Shown here piece after piece: positions 17,164-26,221 of a stretch of DNA of 64,000 bases. Position numbers and translations under genes: made by a program. Under the pieces are notes generated by a model. The model ran no database searches and was not told where the DNA came from. It worked only from the letters and a program-made list of their open reading frames with translations. The stretch's first letter is position 1. Each line of letters begins with the position of its first letter. The stretch comes from Bacteroidota bacterium (GTDB lineage Bacteria; Bacteroidota; Bacteroidia; B-17B0; Aurantibacillaceae): NCBI GenBank assembly GCA_021323535.1, contig JAJONO010000011.1, forward strand, positions 62,001 to 126,000, read 5' to 3'.

Positions 17164-18393
17164 ATGAATAAAAAGAGTATCATAATAATCGGAGGGGGAG
17201 CTTCAGGATTTTTTTCTGCGATCAACATTGCTTTGCTTAAACCGGAGTATGAGATCACTATTCTCGAAAAAACGAACAAACTTCTTACTAAAGTTAAAGT
17301 ATCAGGTGGTGGTCGATGTAATGTGACACATCACTGTTTCGATAATTCAGAGCTTGTAAAAAATTATCCACGCGGAAATAAAGAACTCATGCAGGTGTTT
17401 TCTAAATTCAATGTTACATCAACTATTGAATGGTTCGAAAAACAAGGCGTGAAACTAAAAGTGGAAGAAGACGGTCGCATGTTTCCAATTACAGATAATA
17501 GCCAGACCATCGTTGATTGTTTTTTAAGATTAGCTAAACAATTTAATATTGAAATTGTAACGCAATGTGAAGTCTTTGCGATAAAAAAAGTAAATGAAGG
17601 GTTCAGATTGAAAACAAATAAAAATGAATTAGTCTCTGATGCCGTCATTTGTTGCATTGGCGGGCATAACAAATCAGATTCCTATTTTCTTCTTAAAAAT
17701 CTTGGTCATACAATTGTGGAACCAATTCCCAGTTTATTCACTATCAATCTTCCAAATGAATCCATCAAAAAAGAATTGCAGGGAATAAGTGTTAAACATG
17801 CCGAAGTAAAAATTGCGGGAAGCAAACTCAATTATAATGGTCCGGTGTTGATTACACATTGGGGACTAAGCGGACCAGCCGTGCTTAAACTATCAGCCTT
17901 TGCTGCGCATGAGTTCTTCAATGCAAATTATAATGCAACTATTCTGGTAAATTGGGTTCATCCGTTAAGGGTGTATGAAGTGGAGGAAAAACTAAAAGTA
18001 ATTCAGAAAGAAAAACACAAAGCCCTCCCCTACACTGTTCCTCAATTTGATTTGCCAAAACGTCTGTGGGAATTTTTATGTGAACGTTCGGGAATTGATA
18101 ACACAAAACCCTGGGCCGAGCTCAATAAAAAACAATTAAACTCTCTTACCGAAAATCTTTGCAACTCCTCTTTTAAAATGGAAGGAAAGACAACCTTTAA
18201 GGAAGAATTTGTGAGCTGCGGCGGTGTTCATTTAAAAGAAATAGATTTTAAAACCATGCAAAGTAAAATCGTTCCCGGTTTATATTTCAGTGGCGAAGTT
18301 CTAAACATCGACGGCATCACCGGAGGATTCAATTTTCAGAGCGCGTGGAGTACGGCGTGGATATCGGCAAAGTCGGTAGTCGAGAGTCATTAG
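17164..18393 (+). CDS. HI0933/YhiN-family NAD(P)/FAD-dependent oxidoreductase
   Basis: A 409-residue flavoprotein. The N-terminal Rossmann motif IIIIGGGASGFFSAI (6-20) binds FAD; ILEKTNKLLTKVKVSGGGRCNVTH (about 36-59) is the family signature, and GRMFPITDNSQ follows. A mid-protein insert has THWGLSGPAVLKLS, and the C-terminus has CGGVHLKEID and SGEVLNIDGITGGFNFQSAWSTA, the second FAD-contact block. Members such as YhiN/BaiN are flavin oxidoreductases with mostly undefined substrates. It stands alone between a repeat and the PP2C gene. A 3-dehydro-bile-acid reductase role, known for BaiN, should not be assumed. Confidence 0.9.
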   Translation: MNKKSIIIIGGGASGFFSAINIALLKPEYEITILEKTNKLLTKVKVSGGGRCNVTHHCFDNSELVKNYPRGNKELMQVFSKFNVTSTIEWFEKQGVKLKVEEDGRMFPITDNSQTIVDCFLRLAKQFNIEIVTQCEVFAIKKVNEGFRLKTNKNELVSDAVICCIGGHNKSDSYFLLKNLGHTIVEPIPSLFTINLPNESIKKELQGISVKHAEVKIAGSKLNYNGPVLITHWGLSGPAVLKLSAFAAHEFFNANYNATILVNWVHPLRVYEVEEKLKVIQKEKHKALPYTVPQFDLPKRLWEFLCERSGIDNTKPWAELNKKQLNSLTENLCNSSFKMEGKTTFKEEFVSCGGVHLKEIDFKTMQSKIVPGLYFSGEVLNIDGITGGFNFQSAWSTAWISAKSVVESH

Positions 18394-18513
18394 ATCCTAG
18401 TCTTTAGAATCAAGTCATAAGATTTTAGTTCTGGACTCACGACTAGCCTCTAACGACTAATGACTAATAAGGAAGGGTATTTCCCACATCATCCGTTCTA
18501 TTATAGAATTTCT

Positions 18514-18521
18514 TATTTTTG
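18514..18521 (+). promoter_or_regulatory. -7 promoter box of the TPR-PP2C gene
   Basis: TATTTTTG matches TAnnTTTG and sits 7 nt before the ATG at 18529, implying a very short leader. It also argues against a longer reading frame starting at 18460. Confidence 0.65.
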
Positions 18522-18528
18522 CCACTCA

Positions 18529-20784
18529 ATGAAAAAGCACTTCCTCCTCCCCCTGCTCTTTTTGTGTTCCGTTTTGAACGCACAGTATGGTGATAAAAAA
18601 TTTTACCTGGTTGACTCTATCCACCTTTCTGAAATTGAACCAGCCGAACGCTATAAACTTGATTCTTTACTTCAGGTATATCAACAGGCAAAACACGATA
18701 CTACAAGACTTCAAACTCTCCATCGCCTCACACTTCTCGACAATCCGGATCTGTGGGTGAGATACAACAGAAAACTGATCGGGGACTCAAAGAAACTGAC
18801 TTTAAACAGGAAAGCGAATACACGTGAAGGAAAGATCTATTTTAATAAACTGGGATCTTCTTATTATAACATGAACTTTTATTTCTCAATGATCAATGAA
18901 GAAGATTCCTCTCTCAGATATGTGAAGTTATGCATTGAACCATTTCGTATAGCAGGCGATCAGGGCGGATTAGCCGATGCCTATAGCAGCCTTGGTGTTT
19001 ATTACAGTCGCCAGGGAAATTTCGCCGAAGCACTTAAGAATTTTCAGCAATGTCTTGTTATTAATGAATCTATCAATGATAAAAGTGGAATTGCTCGAGC
19101 GCTTCTCTCCATTGGTATTGCTTACCGCGATATTGAAGAATTTGACAAAGCACTTGAGTATGTAAAGAAATCGCTGAAAATTACCGAGGAACTTGGCGAT
19201 GAACGCAACCTTCCTGATTCGTGGAACCAAATGGGGGTGGCTTATAAATGGAGTGGCGATACGCTTAATGCAGAGAAAGCTTATCGTAAAAGTCTTGAAT
19301 ACGCCTTAAAAATAAATAATATTTATGCAGTGTCGGTTGCAAAGTTAAACCTTGGAGTTTTGCAGCAAGACAGAAATAACTTTACTGAAGCTATTAAAAG
19401 CTTTGAAGAAAGTCTTGCCGGGTTTAAGAAGAGTAAAAGTACCAATGGCATGTCGTATGCTCTCAATAGTCTTGCAATTTGCTATAAAAGACTTAATCAG
19501 CCCGGCAAAGCTCTTCCTTATGCAAAAGAGGCCCATGACATAAATCTTCAGACGGGGTATCCCGAAAGTCTCATGAATAGCAGCCAGGTTCTTGGCGAGT
19601 TATATGAACAAACTGGTAACTTCAGGGAAGCAATAGGGTTTCAGAAATATTTTTACAGAACTAAGGACAGTTTATCCGGAGCAGATGCTCAGAAAAAAGC
19701 ACTTAAAACACAATTGGATTTTGAGAACGAAAAGAAAGTGCTTGAATTAAAAAAAGAACAGGAAAGCAGGAACCTGATCGCCGCTCAGGAAAAGAAACGC
19801 GATATGGTGATTATTGTTGCCGCAATCGCTGGACTTATCATTGTGATCATCTTCGCAATTGTACTTTACAAAAGATTTAAGATAACGAATAAACAAAAAG
19901 ACATTATTGAAAAACAGAATCATCTTGTTACCGAAAAGAATAAAGAAATTTTAGATTCCATTTCTTATGCGAAAAGATTACAGGAAGCCATTCTTCCTCC
20001 ATTAAAAGATGTGCTAAAATATTTACCCGGTTCATTTATTTTTTACAAACCAAAGGATATTGTCGCCGGAGATTTCTTTTGGATGCATACGGTTGAAAAT
20101 TATCCGTTAAACGTTAAAGGTTCAGAACGCATAACCAATAACGATCAACTTATTTTATTTGCCGTAGCCGACTCCACGGGTCATGGTGTTCCGGGAGCGC
20201 TTGTGTCTGTTGTTTGTTCCAATGCATTGAACAGAAGCGTAAACGAATTCGGATTAAAAGATCCCGGAAAAATTCTTGATAAAACCCGCGAACTTGTTTT
20301 AGAAACATTCGAAAAAAGTGACAAAGATGTAAAAGACGGAATGGATATTTCTTTAATAAGTATTCAAGAGTCAGGTCCATCGGCCGCCAAAGGCTTGCCG
20401 ACGGCGCAGCAAAATTCAAAAGAGAAAATCGTTCAATGGGCCGGAGCCAACAATCCTCTCTGGTATTTTAAGAACAATGAATTCTTTGAAATAAAACCCG
20501 ACAAACAACCTGTAGGAAAAAGCGACAAAGCAAAACCTTTTACTACTCACACGATCGAATTATCTAAAGGCGATTCTGTTTATCTTTTCACAGATGGTTA
20601 CGCCGATCAGTTTGGCGGTGCACAGGGAAAGAAATATAAGTACAAGCCATTCGCTGATCTGTTGGGTCAGTGTCATTCTATGTCTCCCGAGCAACAACAC
20701 GAAAAACTAAAAATTGCTTTCGAAGAATGGAAAGGCGGATTAGAACAGGTTGATGATGTTTGCGTTGTTGGAATAAAACTCTAA
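18529..20784 (+). CDS. TPR-transmembrane-SpoIIE/PP2C phosphatase
   Basis: 751 residues from MKKHFLLPLLFLCSVLNAQ (signal peptide). Residues about 120-380 hold roughly six TPR units (SIGIAYRDIEEFDKALEYV, QMGVAYKWSGDTLNAEKAY), probably periplasmic. A helix near 425-445 crosses the membrane, a coiled coil follows (about 450-485), then a SpoIIE-type PP2C domain (about 505-751) with KPKDIVAGDFFWM, ADSTGHGVPGALVS and LFTDGYADQFGG, which hold the metal-binding Asp residues. The layout suggests an outer TPR sensor controlling a cytoplasmic Ser/Thr phosphatase, perhaps on an anti-sigma antagonist. No partner kinase is adjacent. A paralogous phosphatase domain lies at 24296-25660. Confidence 0.9.
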   Translation: MKKHFLLPLLFLCSVLNAQYGDKKFYLVDSIHLSEIEPAERYKLDSLLQVYQQAKHDTTRLQTLHRLTLLDNPDLWVRYNRKLIGDSKKLTLNRKANTREGKIYFNKLGSSYYNMNFYFSMINEEDSSLRYVKLCIEPFRIAGDQGGLADAYSSLGVYYSRQGNFAEALKNFQQCLVINESINDKSGIARALLSIGIAYRDIEEFDKALEYVKKSLKITEELGDERNLPDSWNQMGVAYKWSGDTLNAEKAYRKSLEYALKINNIYAVSVAKLNLGVLQQDRNNFTEAIKSFEESLAGFKKSKSTNGMSYALNSLAICYKRLNQPGKALPYAKEAHDINLQTGYPESLMNSSQVLGELYEQTGNFREAIGFQKYFYRTKDSLSGADAQKKALKTQLDFENEKKVLELKKEQESRNLIAAQEKKRDMVIIVAAIAGLIIVIIFAIVLYKRFKITNKQKDIIEKQNHLVTEKNKEILDSISYAKRLQEAILPPLKDVLKYLPGSFIFYKPKDIVAGDFFWMHTVENYPLNVKGSERITNNDQLILFAVADSTGHGVPGALVSVVCSNALNRSVNEFGLKDPGKILDKTRELVLETFEKSDKDVKDGMDISLISIQESGPSAAKGLPTAQQNSKEKIVQWAGANNPLWYFKNNEFFEIKPDKQPVGKSDKAKPFTTHTIELSKGDSVYLFTDGYADQFGGAQGKKYKYKPFADLLGQCHSMSPEQQHEKLKIAFEEWKGGLEQVDDVCVVGIKL

Positions 20785-20798
20785 GGGTTCTCGCAGCC

Positions 20799-20914
20799 CT
20801 TCGACTGCGCTCAGGGTGACGCGTTGAGAACGGAAAAAGCGCAGAGTTATACTTTTTGACTATTATTTATAACTTCTCAGCGAACTCAGCCTCCTCTGTG
20901 CTCTCTGCGAGAAC
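20799..20914. repeat. Two dispersed intergenic repeats
   Basis: CTTCGACTGCGCTCAGGGTG begins at 20799, and a TCTCAGCGAACTCAGC...CTCTGCGAGAACC unit ends near 20913. Both families recur in other gaps of the window, and together they fill most of this gap. Confidence 0.65.
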
Positions 20915-21469
20915 CTAATTAATAATGGATAACGACACACACGTCGCCTTGTTCCCATCAGCGTCTTCAACAGTTTTAAGACTAAGGTTTGCCGACGCCG
21001 CACCAGCTCCGGGTTTTCCGGGAAGACGGTAAGAAATTGTTTTTTTATTGCCTGCCGTTATTGGTGAACGGCCTGTAGAAGTCTTACTCACTTTACCATC
21101 CAGTTCATTAAACTTAGTATCCGCCAATTTGTTTTTCTCGCCGGGATAAAAATAAATGAATGTTGGGTGATGATCGTCTTCTGTTTTACTGAACGTAGAA
21201 AATTCGATGATAACAGAATCTGCTTTTTCATTTTCAGGAAAGCGGTATTGATACCTGAAGCAATCCATCTGGTTATCGGTTTCCCTGTTGGAAGAAATAA
21301 ATTTATAGGTAAAGCTGGTGTCGGTGCGTAACAGGTTCAATGCCGATGTATCTTTCTTTTTTGCTGTTTGAAATTTGGCCAGGTAAAGATTAATATCTTC
21401 TTCCTGCGAATAGAATTTCGCCGAGAATAAAAGAGAAGTCAGTAAAACGAGAGTATATTTTAATTTCAT
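20915..21469 (-). CDS. Secreted protein of unknown function
   Basis: 184 residues with a signal peptide (MKLKYTLVLLTSLLFSAKFYSQ). The mature part contains SNRETDNQMDCFRYQYRFP, EFSTFSKTEDDHHPTFIYFYPG and a Gly/Ala-rich stretch near the C-terminus (LPGKPGAGAASA). I do not recognise a family. No lipobox, membrane segment or sorting domain is visible, so it is probably periplasmic. It is convergent with the TPR-PP2C gene and preceded by a non-coding stretch of 285 bases. Confidence 0.7.
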   Translation of the reverse strand: MKLKYTLVLLTSLLFSAKFYSQEEDINLYLAKFQTAKKKDTSALNLLRTDTSFTYKFISSNRETDNQMDCFRYQYRFPENEKADSVIIEFSTFSKTEDDHHPTFIYFYPGEKNKLADTKFNELDGKVSKTSTGRSPITAGNKKTISYRLPGKPGAGAASANLSLKTVEDADGNKATCVSLSIIN

Positions 21470-21636
21470 GCAGCTTTATAATACACATTGCTATACTAAG
21501 ATACAATTTTCTTACAATTTATATCCCCTGATACCTATTTACATTAAAAAAGTAACCAGTTATAAAGCCAAAACCAGTAATTACAGGTAAACGCCTTTGC
21601 TTAAAAAAAAATGTTTTTAATTTGCCTCCACTTAAC

Positions 21637-21673
21637 GTGAATGAACTTTATTTCCCTTCCACTCTTCATTCAC
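21637..21673. promoter_or_regulatory. 9-bp inverted repeat upstream of the small HTH gene
   Basis: GTGAATGAA (21637-21645) and TTCATTCAC (21665-21673) are perfect inverted copies with a 19-nt spacer, about 80 nt before the HTH start. It may be an operator or RNA hairpin. The rest of 21470-21754 is AT-rich with no gene seen. Confidence 0.4.
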
Positions 21674-21754
21674 ATGGGTTCTGATGAGCACTAAAGTATT
21701 TCATTTTAATTAACCTGGAGTTATCCGGGAGGTTTAACTTTTTATTTAATTGTT

Positions 21755-21952
21755 ATGGATTTCCTGAAATATTCCGAGAAGCTTGATTCAATGGTTTATC
21801 TGATAAGGTCACGCTCGGCTTGCAATGTTATCAGTCTATCAGTAAGATTAGATGTTTCGAGGCGAACCATTTTAAGAATGGTGGACAATTTAAGACTGAA
21901 GGGTCATAATATAAAATACTGTAAAAGAAATAAAGCCTATATGCTCGATTGA
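21755..21952 (+). CDS. Small stand-alone HTH protein
   Basis: 65 residues, MDFLKYSEKLDSMVYLIRSR then NVISLSVRLDVSRRTILRMVDNLRLKG and a short basic end. The middle matches an HTH_11/DeoR-like winged-helix start: a short helix, LSVRLDVSRRTILR as the helix-turn-helix, then RLKGHNIKY as the wing. It resembles the first domain of YafY/BirA-type regulators but carries nothing else. It is likely a DNA-binding regulator. It sits 66 nt upstream of the reprolysin-like protease gene in the same direction, so control of that gene or of itself is possible. Confidence 0.75.
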   Translation: MDFLKYSEKLDSMVYLIRSRSACNVISLSVRLDVSRRTILRMVDNLRLKGHNIKYCKRNKAYMLD

Positions 21953-22018
21953 TTTTTCAGAGTGCCATTTTTTGGCATCTGCTCCTTTTAAATTTATCAA
22001 AACTTAAAACCACCAACT

Positions 22019-24250
22019 ATGAAAAAAATCAAATTAATTATCGCCGTATTACAGCTTATGGCAGTCTCTGCATTCTCTCAGGGCGGAACCCTTGGAGATA
22101 TATCAGGGAAAAATTGCAATAAAGCGACAAAACTAACCTTAAGTCATACCCCACAGACTTTAATCCAGAATAAGGCCAACGGCTGGTATTATTTTGTAGC
22201 TACAACCAGGAATCCTGATGTACAACTCAGAAATATATCGCTTCCAAATTACGGAAGTAAAATTACAAGCATCAGGGCTTTTACAGGAAGCTGTGAAGAA
22301 CCAGTGGAAATTGCGAAAGACACCGTTACAATGCACAACGACAGTCTTCTTGTATTAATTATGGATAACGTAAAATTAGGTGACACTGTTAAGTTATATG
22401 TAAACAAAAAATTCTCGAATCAGAATTGTTCGGTTAATCCAAATCAATGCAATCACGATGCGATTTTTAAACTGAACGTATATGAAACAAAGAGTTTATT
22501 CGAGCCGGCTACTATTTCATCAGCAGGTCTTGATCAGCTGCAAAGCATCAATTATCAGAAACTGGTGGATCAGAATCTTTATACCTCTATTAACTTTATC
22601 ACCATGGGCGATATCGCGAAACTCACGCCTTATGGCAAACTTGCAATTGATCTGCCATACCTCGGCTGTGGCAAAGTAACTTTAAGAATGACGCATGTAG
22701 AATATAACCAGATTGCCGGCACAACGCTTCCAGCAGATTTCAAATGGCGTGGAAGTTCCTATATTTTTGACGATTCGGTTTGCACTCACGCGAATATTAC
22801 TCTCTTAAGAAGCAGTAACAGTGTTATAGGGCATTTATCGATTGAACATAATAGTTATGAAATTTTTGATTTAACGGGGGGAATACTTGCTATCTGTAAA
22901 ACCAATTTAAACCTGGCATCGCCTGCCGAATGTGCAACACAGTCAAGCAGCCAGAGTAGCTCTCCGCCTGCGCCTGCAAGTGGTCCCTGCGCCGATGGAA
23001 AATCGAAAGTTTTAATATTTTACACGCCGGCGGCAAATAACGCCATGCCAAATATTCACGCAACTGCCGGCCTTTGTATCGATCAGCTTAACCAGATCTG
23101 GTCCAACAGCCAGATTTCCAATAATACAAATACTGTTGCTGTTCTGCCGTTCAGCTTTTCAGAAACAGGAAATATTGACAACGACCTAAACTCATTTTCT
23201 AATAATACCACTATACAAAATTTAAGAAATAGTTATGGCGCTGAAATTGTTGTTCTATTAACTGGTTCCAGTTATGGAACAATTAATGGAGTAGCCAAGG
23301 GTATTGGTTGCCCTAATGGCGCAAGTGATGGTTTTGTAATCGTTGACGTCGCAAAAGCGACTTCGGGAAGACGTACTTTTGCTCACGAAGTTTGCCATTT
23401 ATTTGGTGCGCGACATCAGGACGATAACACTACCACAAGCGACAAAGGTTTCGCTTTTAAAACTGGGGCCGGATGGTTAGGCTTTGGAGGCATATGGCGA
23501 AAAACTTTGATGCATACTCTACCTGCCGGTGAATCAAGAATTGATCACATTTCAAACCCAACAGTTAATTTCATGAACGTGAACACAGGAACTTCGAACA
23601 ACAATAATGCTTTACGCGTAAACAGTTTAAAAACGCACCTCGGATCATTTTTTCCTGATCCTGTGCCTGCCAGTTTTAATTTTGCTGTTATTAAAGCGGG
23701 TTGCGGATATGGTTGGACCTGCATTGCCGAAATCTGTAATGGCACACCTTATACATATCATTGGTCCATTAGCCAGAATGGTATTACCTGGATTCCTGCA
23801 GCTACCGGTTTTCTCGCCAACGTTTACGTGCCCTGGAACACGGGCCTTGTGAAATGCGAAGTAAAAAACCAGGCAAATACCGTAATCTTCACATTACAAA
23901 AAACCGTGGTCAAACTAAGTTTCTGTAATGGAATTTCATTCAGGCAAGGAAATATTACCCAGGAAGAAGAGATTGGTATTGAGTATAACGAAAATAATGT
24001 TAGTTATTCTCCAAATCCAAACAACGGTAACTTCAGTATACAAATTAACTCCACCCGTTCGGAAGATCATGTTGATATGGTTCTTACAGACTTAACCGGG
24101 AAAATAGTGAAGCAAATATTTACAGGACCTGTTTCTGTGGGGCAGCAAAAAATAGAAGTTAACAGTGATTCAAAACTCACTCCGGGAGTTTACATTTTAA
24201 AGGCTTCAGGAAAATCGATCAATTCCTATAATAAAATTGTAATCCAGTAA
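22019..24250 (+). CDS. Secreted reprolysin-like zinc metalloprotease with T9SS sorting domain
   Basis: 743 residues. The signal peptide ends at AFSQ (20-21). Residues about 150-300 form a prodomain-like region; a Ser/Pro-rich linker (308-321, SSSQSSSPPAPA) precedes a metzincin domain with KVLIFYTPAANN (330-341), zinc motif HEVCHLFGARHQDD (456-469, catalytic Glu457) and a candidate Met-turn KTLMHTLP. HISNPTVNF follows, as in reprolysin_4 proteins. After an Ig-like stretch the end is a T9SS type A sorting domain (SYSPNPNNGNFSIQI to SYNKIVIQ). Predicted extracellular protease. A terminator follows directly. Confidence 0.88.
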   Translation: MKKIKLIIAVLQLMAVSAFSQGGTLGDISGKNCNKATKLTLSHTPQTLIQNKANGWYYFVATTRNPDVQLRNISLPNYGSKITSIRAFTGSCEEPVEIAKDTVTMHNDSLLVLIMDNVKLGDTVKLYVNKKFSNQNCSVNPNQCNHDAIFKLNVYETKSLFEPATISSAGLDQLQSINYQKLVDQNLYTSINFITMGDIAKLTPYGKLAIDLPYLGCGKVTLRMTHVEYNQIAGTTLPADFKWRGSSYIFDDSVCTHANITLLRSSNSVIGHLSIEHNSYEIFDLTGGILAICKTNLNLASPAECATQSSSQSSSPPAPASGPCADGKSKVLIFYTPAANNAMPNIHATAGLCIDQLNQIWSNSQISNNTNTVAVLPFSFSETGNIDNDLNSFSNNTTIQNLRNSYGAEIVVLLTGSSYGTINGVAKGIGCPNGASDGFVIVDVAKATSGRRTFAHEVCHLFGARHQDDNTTTSDKGFAFKTGAGWLGFGGIWRKTLMHTLPAGESRIDHISNPTVNFMNVNTGTSNNNNALRVNSLKTHLGSFFPDPVPASFNFAVIKAGCGYGWTCIAEICNGTPYTYHWSISQNGITWIPAATGFLANVYVPWNTGLVKCEVKNQANTVIFTLQKTVVKLSFCNGISFRQGNITQEEEIGIEYNENNVSYSPNPNNGNFSIQINSTRSEDHVDMVLTDLTGKIVKQIFTGPVSVGQQKIEVNSDSKLTPGVYILKASGKSINSYNKIVIQ

Positions 24251-24261
24251 TTTTAATGATT

Positions 24262-24295
24262 AAAGTCAGCGGTCGTATGATCGCTGACTTTTTTA
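24262..24295. terminator. Bidirectional terminator
   Basis: AAAGTCAGCGGTC / GATCGCTGACTTT with a GTAT loop, followed by TTTTATT. It lies between convergent genes and ends at the stop of the membrane PP2C gene. Confidence 0.9.
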
Positions 24296-25660
24296 TTATA
24301 TACCTATTCCCACCACCAACACATCGTCCATTTGTTCGTATTGGCCCTTCCACCTCGTAAATTTATCATCAAGGTAACTTTGTTGTTCGGCAGGAGTTTT
24401 ATTTCCCATTTCGCTCAGCAATACTTTGAAATTTTTCGTGGTCATTTTTTTATTTTTTTCTCCGCCAAACTGGTCGGCAAAGCCATCGGTAGAAAGAAAA
24501 ATACAATCTCCATTTTGTAACTCTATTTCGGTAACAGTAAAATTCTTTTCCTGTTCCATATAAAAACCTCCAATAGGTTGCTTGGTGGGTTTATGCTCAA
24601 ACAATTCGTTATTTCTTACAAGATATAAGGGGCGATTAGCAGCCGCGTAATATAATTTGTTTCTTTCTTTATTCAGTTTAATAAGCGCTATGTCCATACC
24701 ATCGTGTGTGGCCGTTTCGTTTTGTTTAAGAGATGATACAATACCCGTGTTTAAATCCTGCAGTACAAGTCCCACATCGCTTATCGATTTTTCGTTCACA
24801 GCCTGGTTAAGTACGCTGGTGCCAATCATGCTCATAAACGCTCCCGGCACTCCGTGTCCTGTACAATCTGCCACGCCTAAAAATGCTTCGCCTCCTTTTT
24901 CCGAGATCCAGTAAAAATCTCCGCTAACAATGTCTTTGGGTTTATATAACACGAACGATTGCGGAAATAATTTGCTCATAGCTTCGGCCTGCGGCAATAA
25001 TGCATTCTGAATACGTCGTCCGTAATTAATACTATCAGTAATTTCCTGGTTCTTTTCCAGTATCATTTTATTGGAACCACGAAGTTCGCTTACCAACTGA
25101 AGACGGAGTTTTTCATTCCTGAAAATGAGAAAGAATAAGAAGAGAGCTGTTGTAACCAGGTTCATTAGAAAATATCCTGGCGAAAGCGTATCAACCATTT
25201 TGCGAAACGGCATTACATGATACATATCCATAATGTAATAGGAGAAATAGCCAAGCATAGTTAAGCATCCGTAAACCAGCCCCATACGATATGTACCCAA
25301 AACAACGGCTAGTACAGGCACAATATAAAGTGTGTAGGCGTCGGGCGAATAAAGTCCGCCAGTAACAAATGGCGCCCCATAAATAGTAATCAAGCAAAAC
25401 ACACAAATGATGTTTGCGAGCATAACAAATGAACCGTTGCGCTTAAAGAGCCAGAGACAAAAGACAAGGAAAGGCGGAAAAACAATTCCAACAATGATGT
25501 TACCAATATCGTCGGGTCTTAAGCTATAGGTATAACCAAATATTAGAATGGTGCAGCAAAGTGCAAAATAAATGAAGGCCACACTGAACTTTGATTTACG
25601 GTATAGTTCCGCGTCATCAAGGTGTTTTTCAGGAATAAAATAGGCTATCAGTTTCTTCAT
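24296..25660 (-). CDS. Membrane-sensor SpoIIE/PP2C phosphatase
   Basis: 454 residues. Residues about 25-195 hold six hydrophobic helices with short loops, resembling a MASE-type membrane sensor. A coiled-coil linker (about 198-222, SNKMILEKNQEITDSINYG) leads into a SpoIIE/PP2C domain: KPKDIVSGDFYWI, GVADCTGHGVPGAFMSMIG, THDGMDIALIKL and LSTDGFADQFGGEKNKK. The catalytic domain is close in sequence to that of the gene at 18529, but the sensor differs (membrane bundle instead of TPR). Likely a Ser/Thr phosphatase reading a membrane-borne or small-molecule signal. No adjacent antagonist gene was found. Confidence 0.88.
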   Translation of the reverse strand: MKKLIAYFIPEKHLDDAELYRKSKFSVAFIYFALCCTILIFGYTYSLRPDDIGNIIVGIVFPPFLVFCLWLFKRNGSFVMLANIICVFCLITIYGAPFVTGGLYSPDAYTLYIVPVLAVVLGTYRMGLVYGCLTMLGYFSYYIMDMYHVMPFRKMVDTLSPGYFLMNLVTTALFLFFLIFRNEKLRLQLVSELRGSNKMILEKNQEITDSINYGRRIQNALLPQAEAMSKLFPQSFVLYKPKDIVSGDFYWISEKGGEAFLGVADCTGHGVPGAFMSMIGTSVLNQAVNEKSISDVGLVLQDLNTGIVSSLKQNETATHDGMDIALIKLNKERNKLYYAAANRPLYLVRNNELFEHKPTKQPIGGFYMEQEKNFTVTEIELQNGDCIFLSTDGFADQFGGEKNKKMTTKNFKVLLSEMGNKTPAEQQSYLDDKFTRWKGQYEQMDDVLVVGIGI

Positions 25661-25805
25661 TTTTAAAGGGTGTATAAAAGTAATATTTTCCGACTAAACC
25701 CAAAATCAATCTCCTTAAATCTTTTTAGATGTTAATTAATGCCACTAAATCAATTTATATGCGGTTATATAATATTGGGATAATGTAAAGCGGGAAATGA
25801 CGATG

Positions 25806-25813
25806 TATCTTTG
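25806..25813 (+). promoter_or_regulatory. -7 promoter box of the 58-residue gene
   Basis: TATCTTTG matches TAnnTTTG, 18 nt before the ATG at 25832. Confidence 0.6.
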
Positions 25814-25831
25814 CACAAAAATTCAGAGGAA

Positions 25832-26008
25832 ATGACAATAGGATTAAAGCACAGAAGAACACGTAAAACGATTGCACAAAAACGTATTACAACCGTTAAC
25901 TACAGGTGGATGAAGAAAATGATCGAGCAGAATAACTCTATGAAACTTACTATCCAGATCCAGGATAAGAATGAATCATCGCCGGTTTACAGGTGGTGGG
26001 AGAATTAA
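25832..26008 (+). CDS. Small basic protein, 58 residues, unknown function
   Basis: Starts MTIGLKHRRTRKTIAQKRI and ends SSPVYRWWEN. The start is chosen because a consensus -7 box lies 18 nt upstream and AGAGGA precedes the ATG. The N-terminal half is very basic (RR, RK, KR), the rest polar. It could bind nucleic acid, but no family is recognised. The dedicated promoter is the main evidence that it is real. Confidence 0.6.
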   Translation: MTIGLKHRRTRKTIAQKRITTVNYRWMKKMIEQNNSMKLTIQIQDKNESSPVYRWWEN

Positions 26009-26054
26009 TTTAATTTAGGAATTATAAATTCTGAATTAAAAATTTAAAGCACTC

Positions 26055-26190
26055 TACGGTGATTTGTGTTAATTCGTAGAATTCATGTTTTTTCTCGCAA
26101 GGTAACCTTTGGGTGTTAGTGCTAGTTTTGTTTCACCCAGATTCTACAGATTTCGCAGATAATTTTTCGGAAAGTTAAACTCTGGCTTCG
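26055..26190. repeat. Dispersed intergenic repeats (TTCGTAGAATTC / CAGATTTCGCAG words)
   Basis: GTGATTTGTGTTAATTCGTAG, TTTCTCGCAAGGTAACC and TTCTACAGATTTCGCAGATA are degenerate relatives of the units near 10205, 30828 and 49195. No gene is seen in 26009-26221. Confidence 0.5.
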
Positions 26191-26221
26191 GCACACAGAA
26201 CTATTAACCATTAACTCTCCC

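Noticed and set aside
18460-18528. Earlier ATG for the TPR-PP2C gene
   Set aside because: The -7 box at 18514-18521 lies inside that extension, and the signal peptide begins at 18529.
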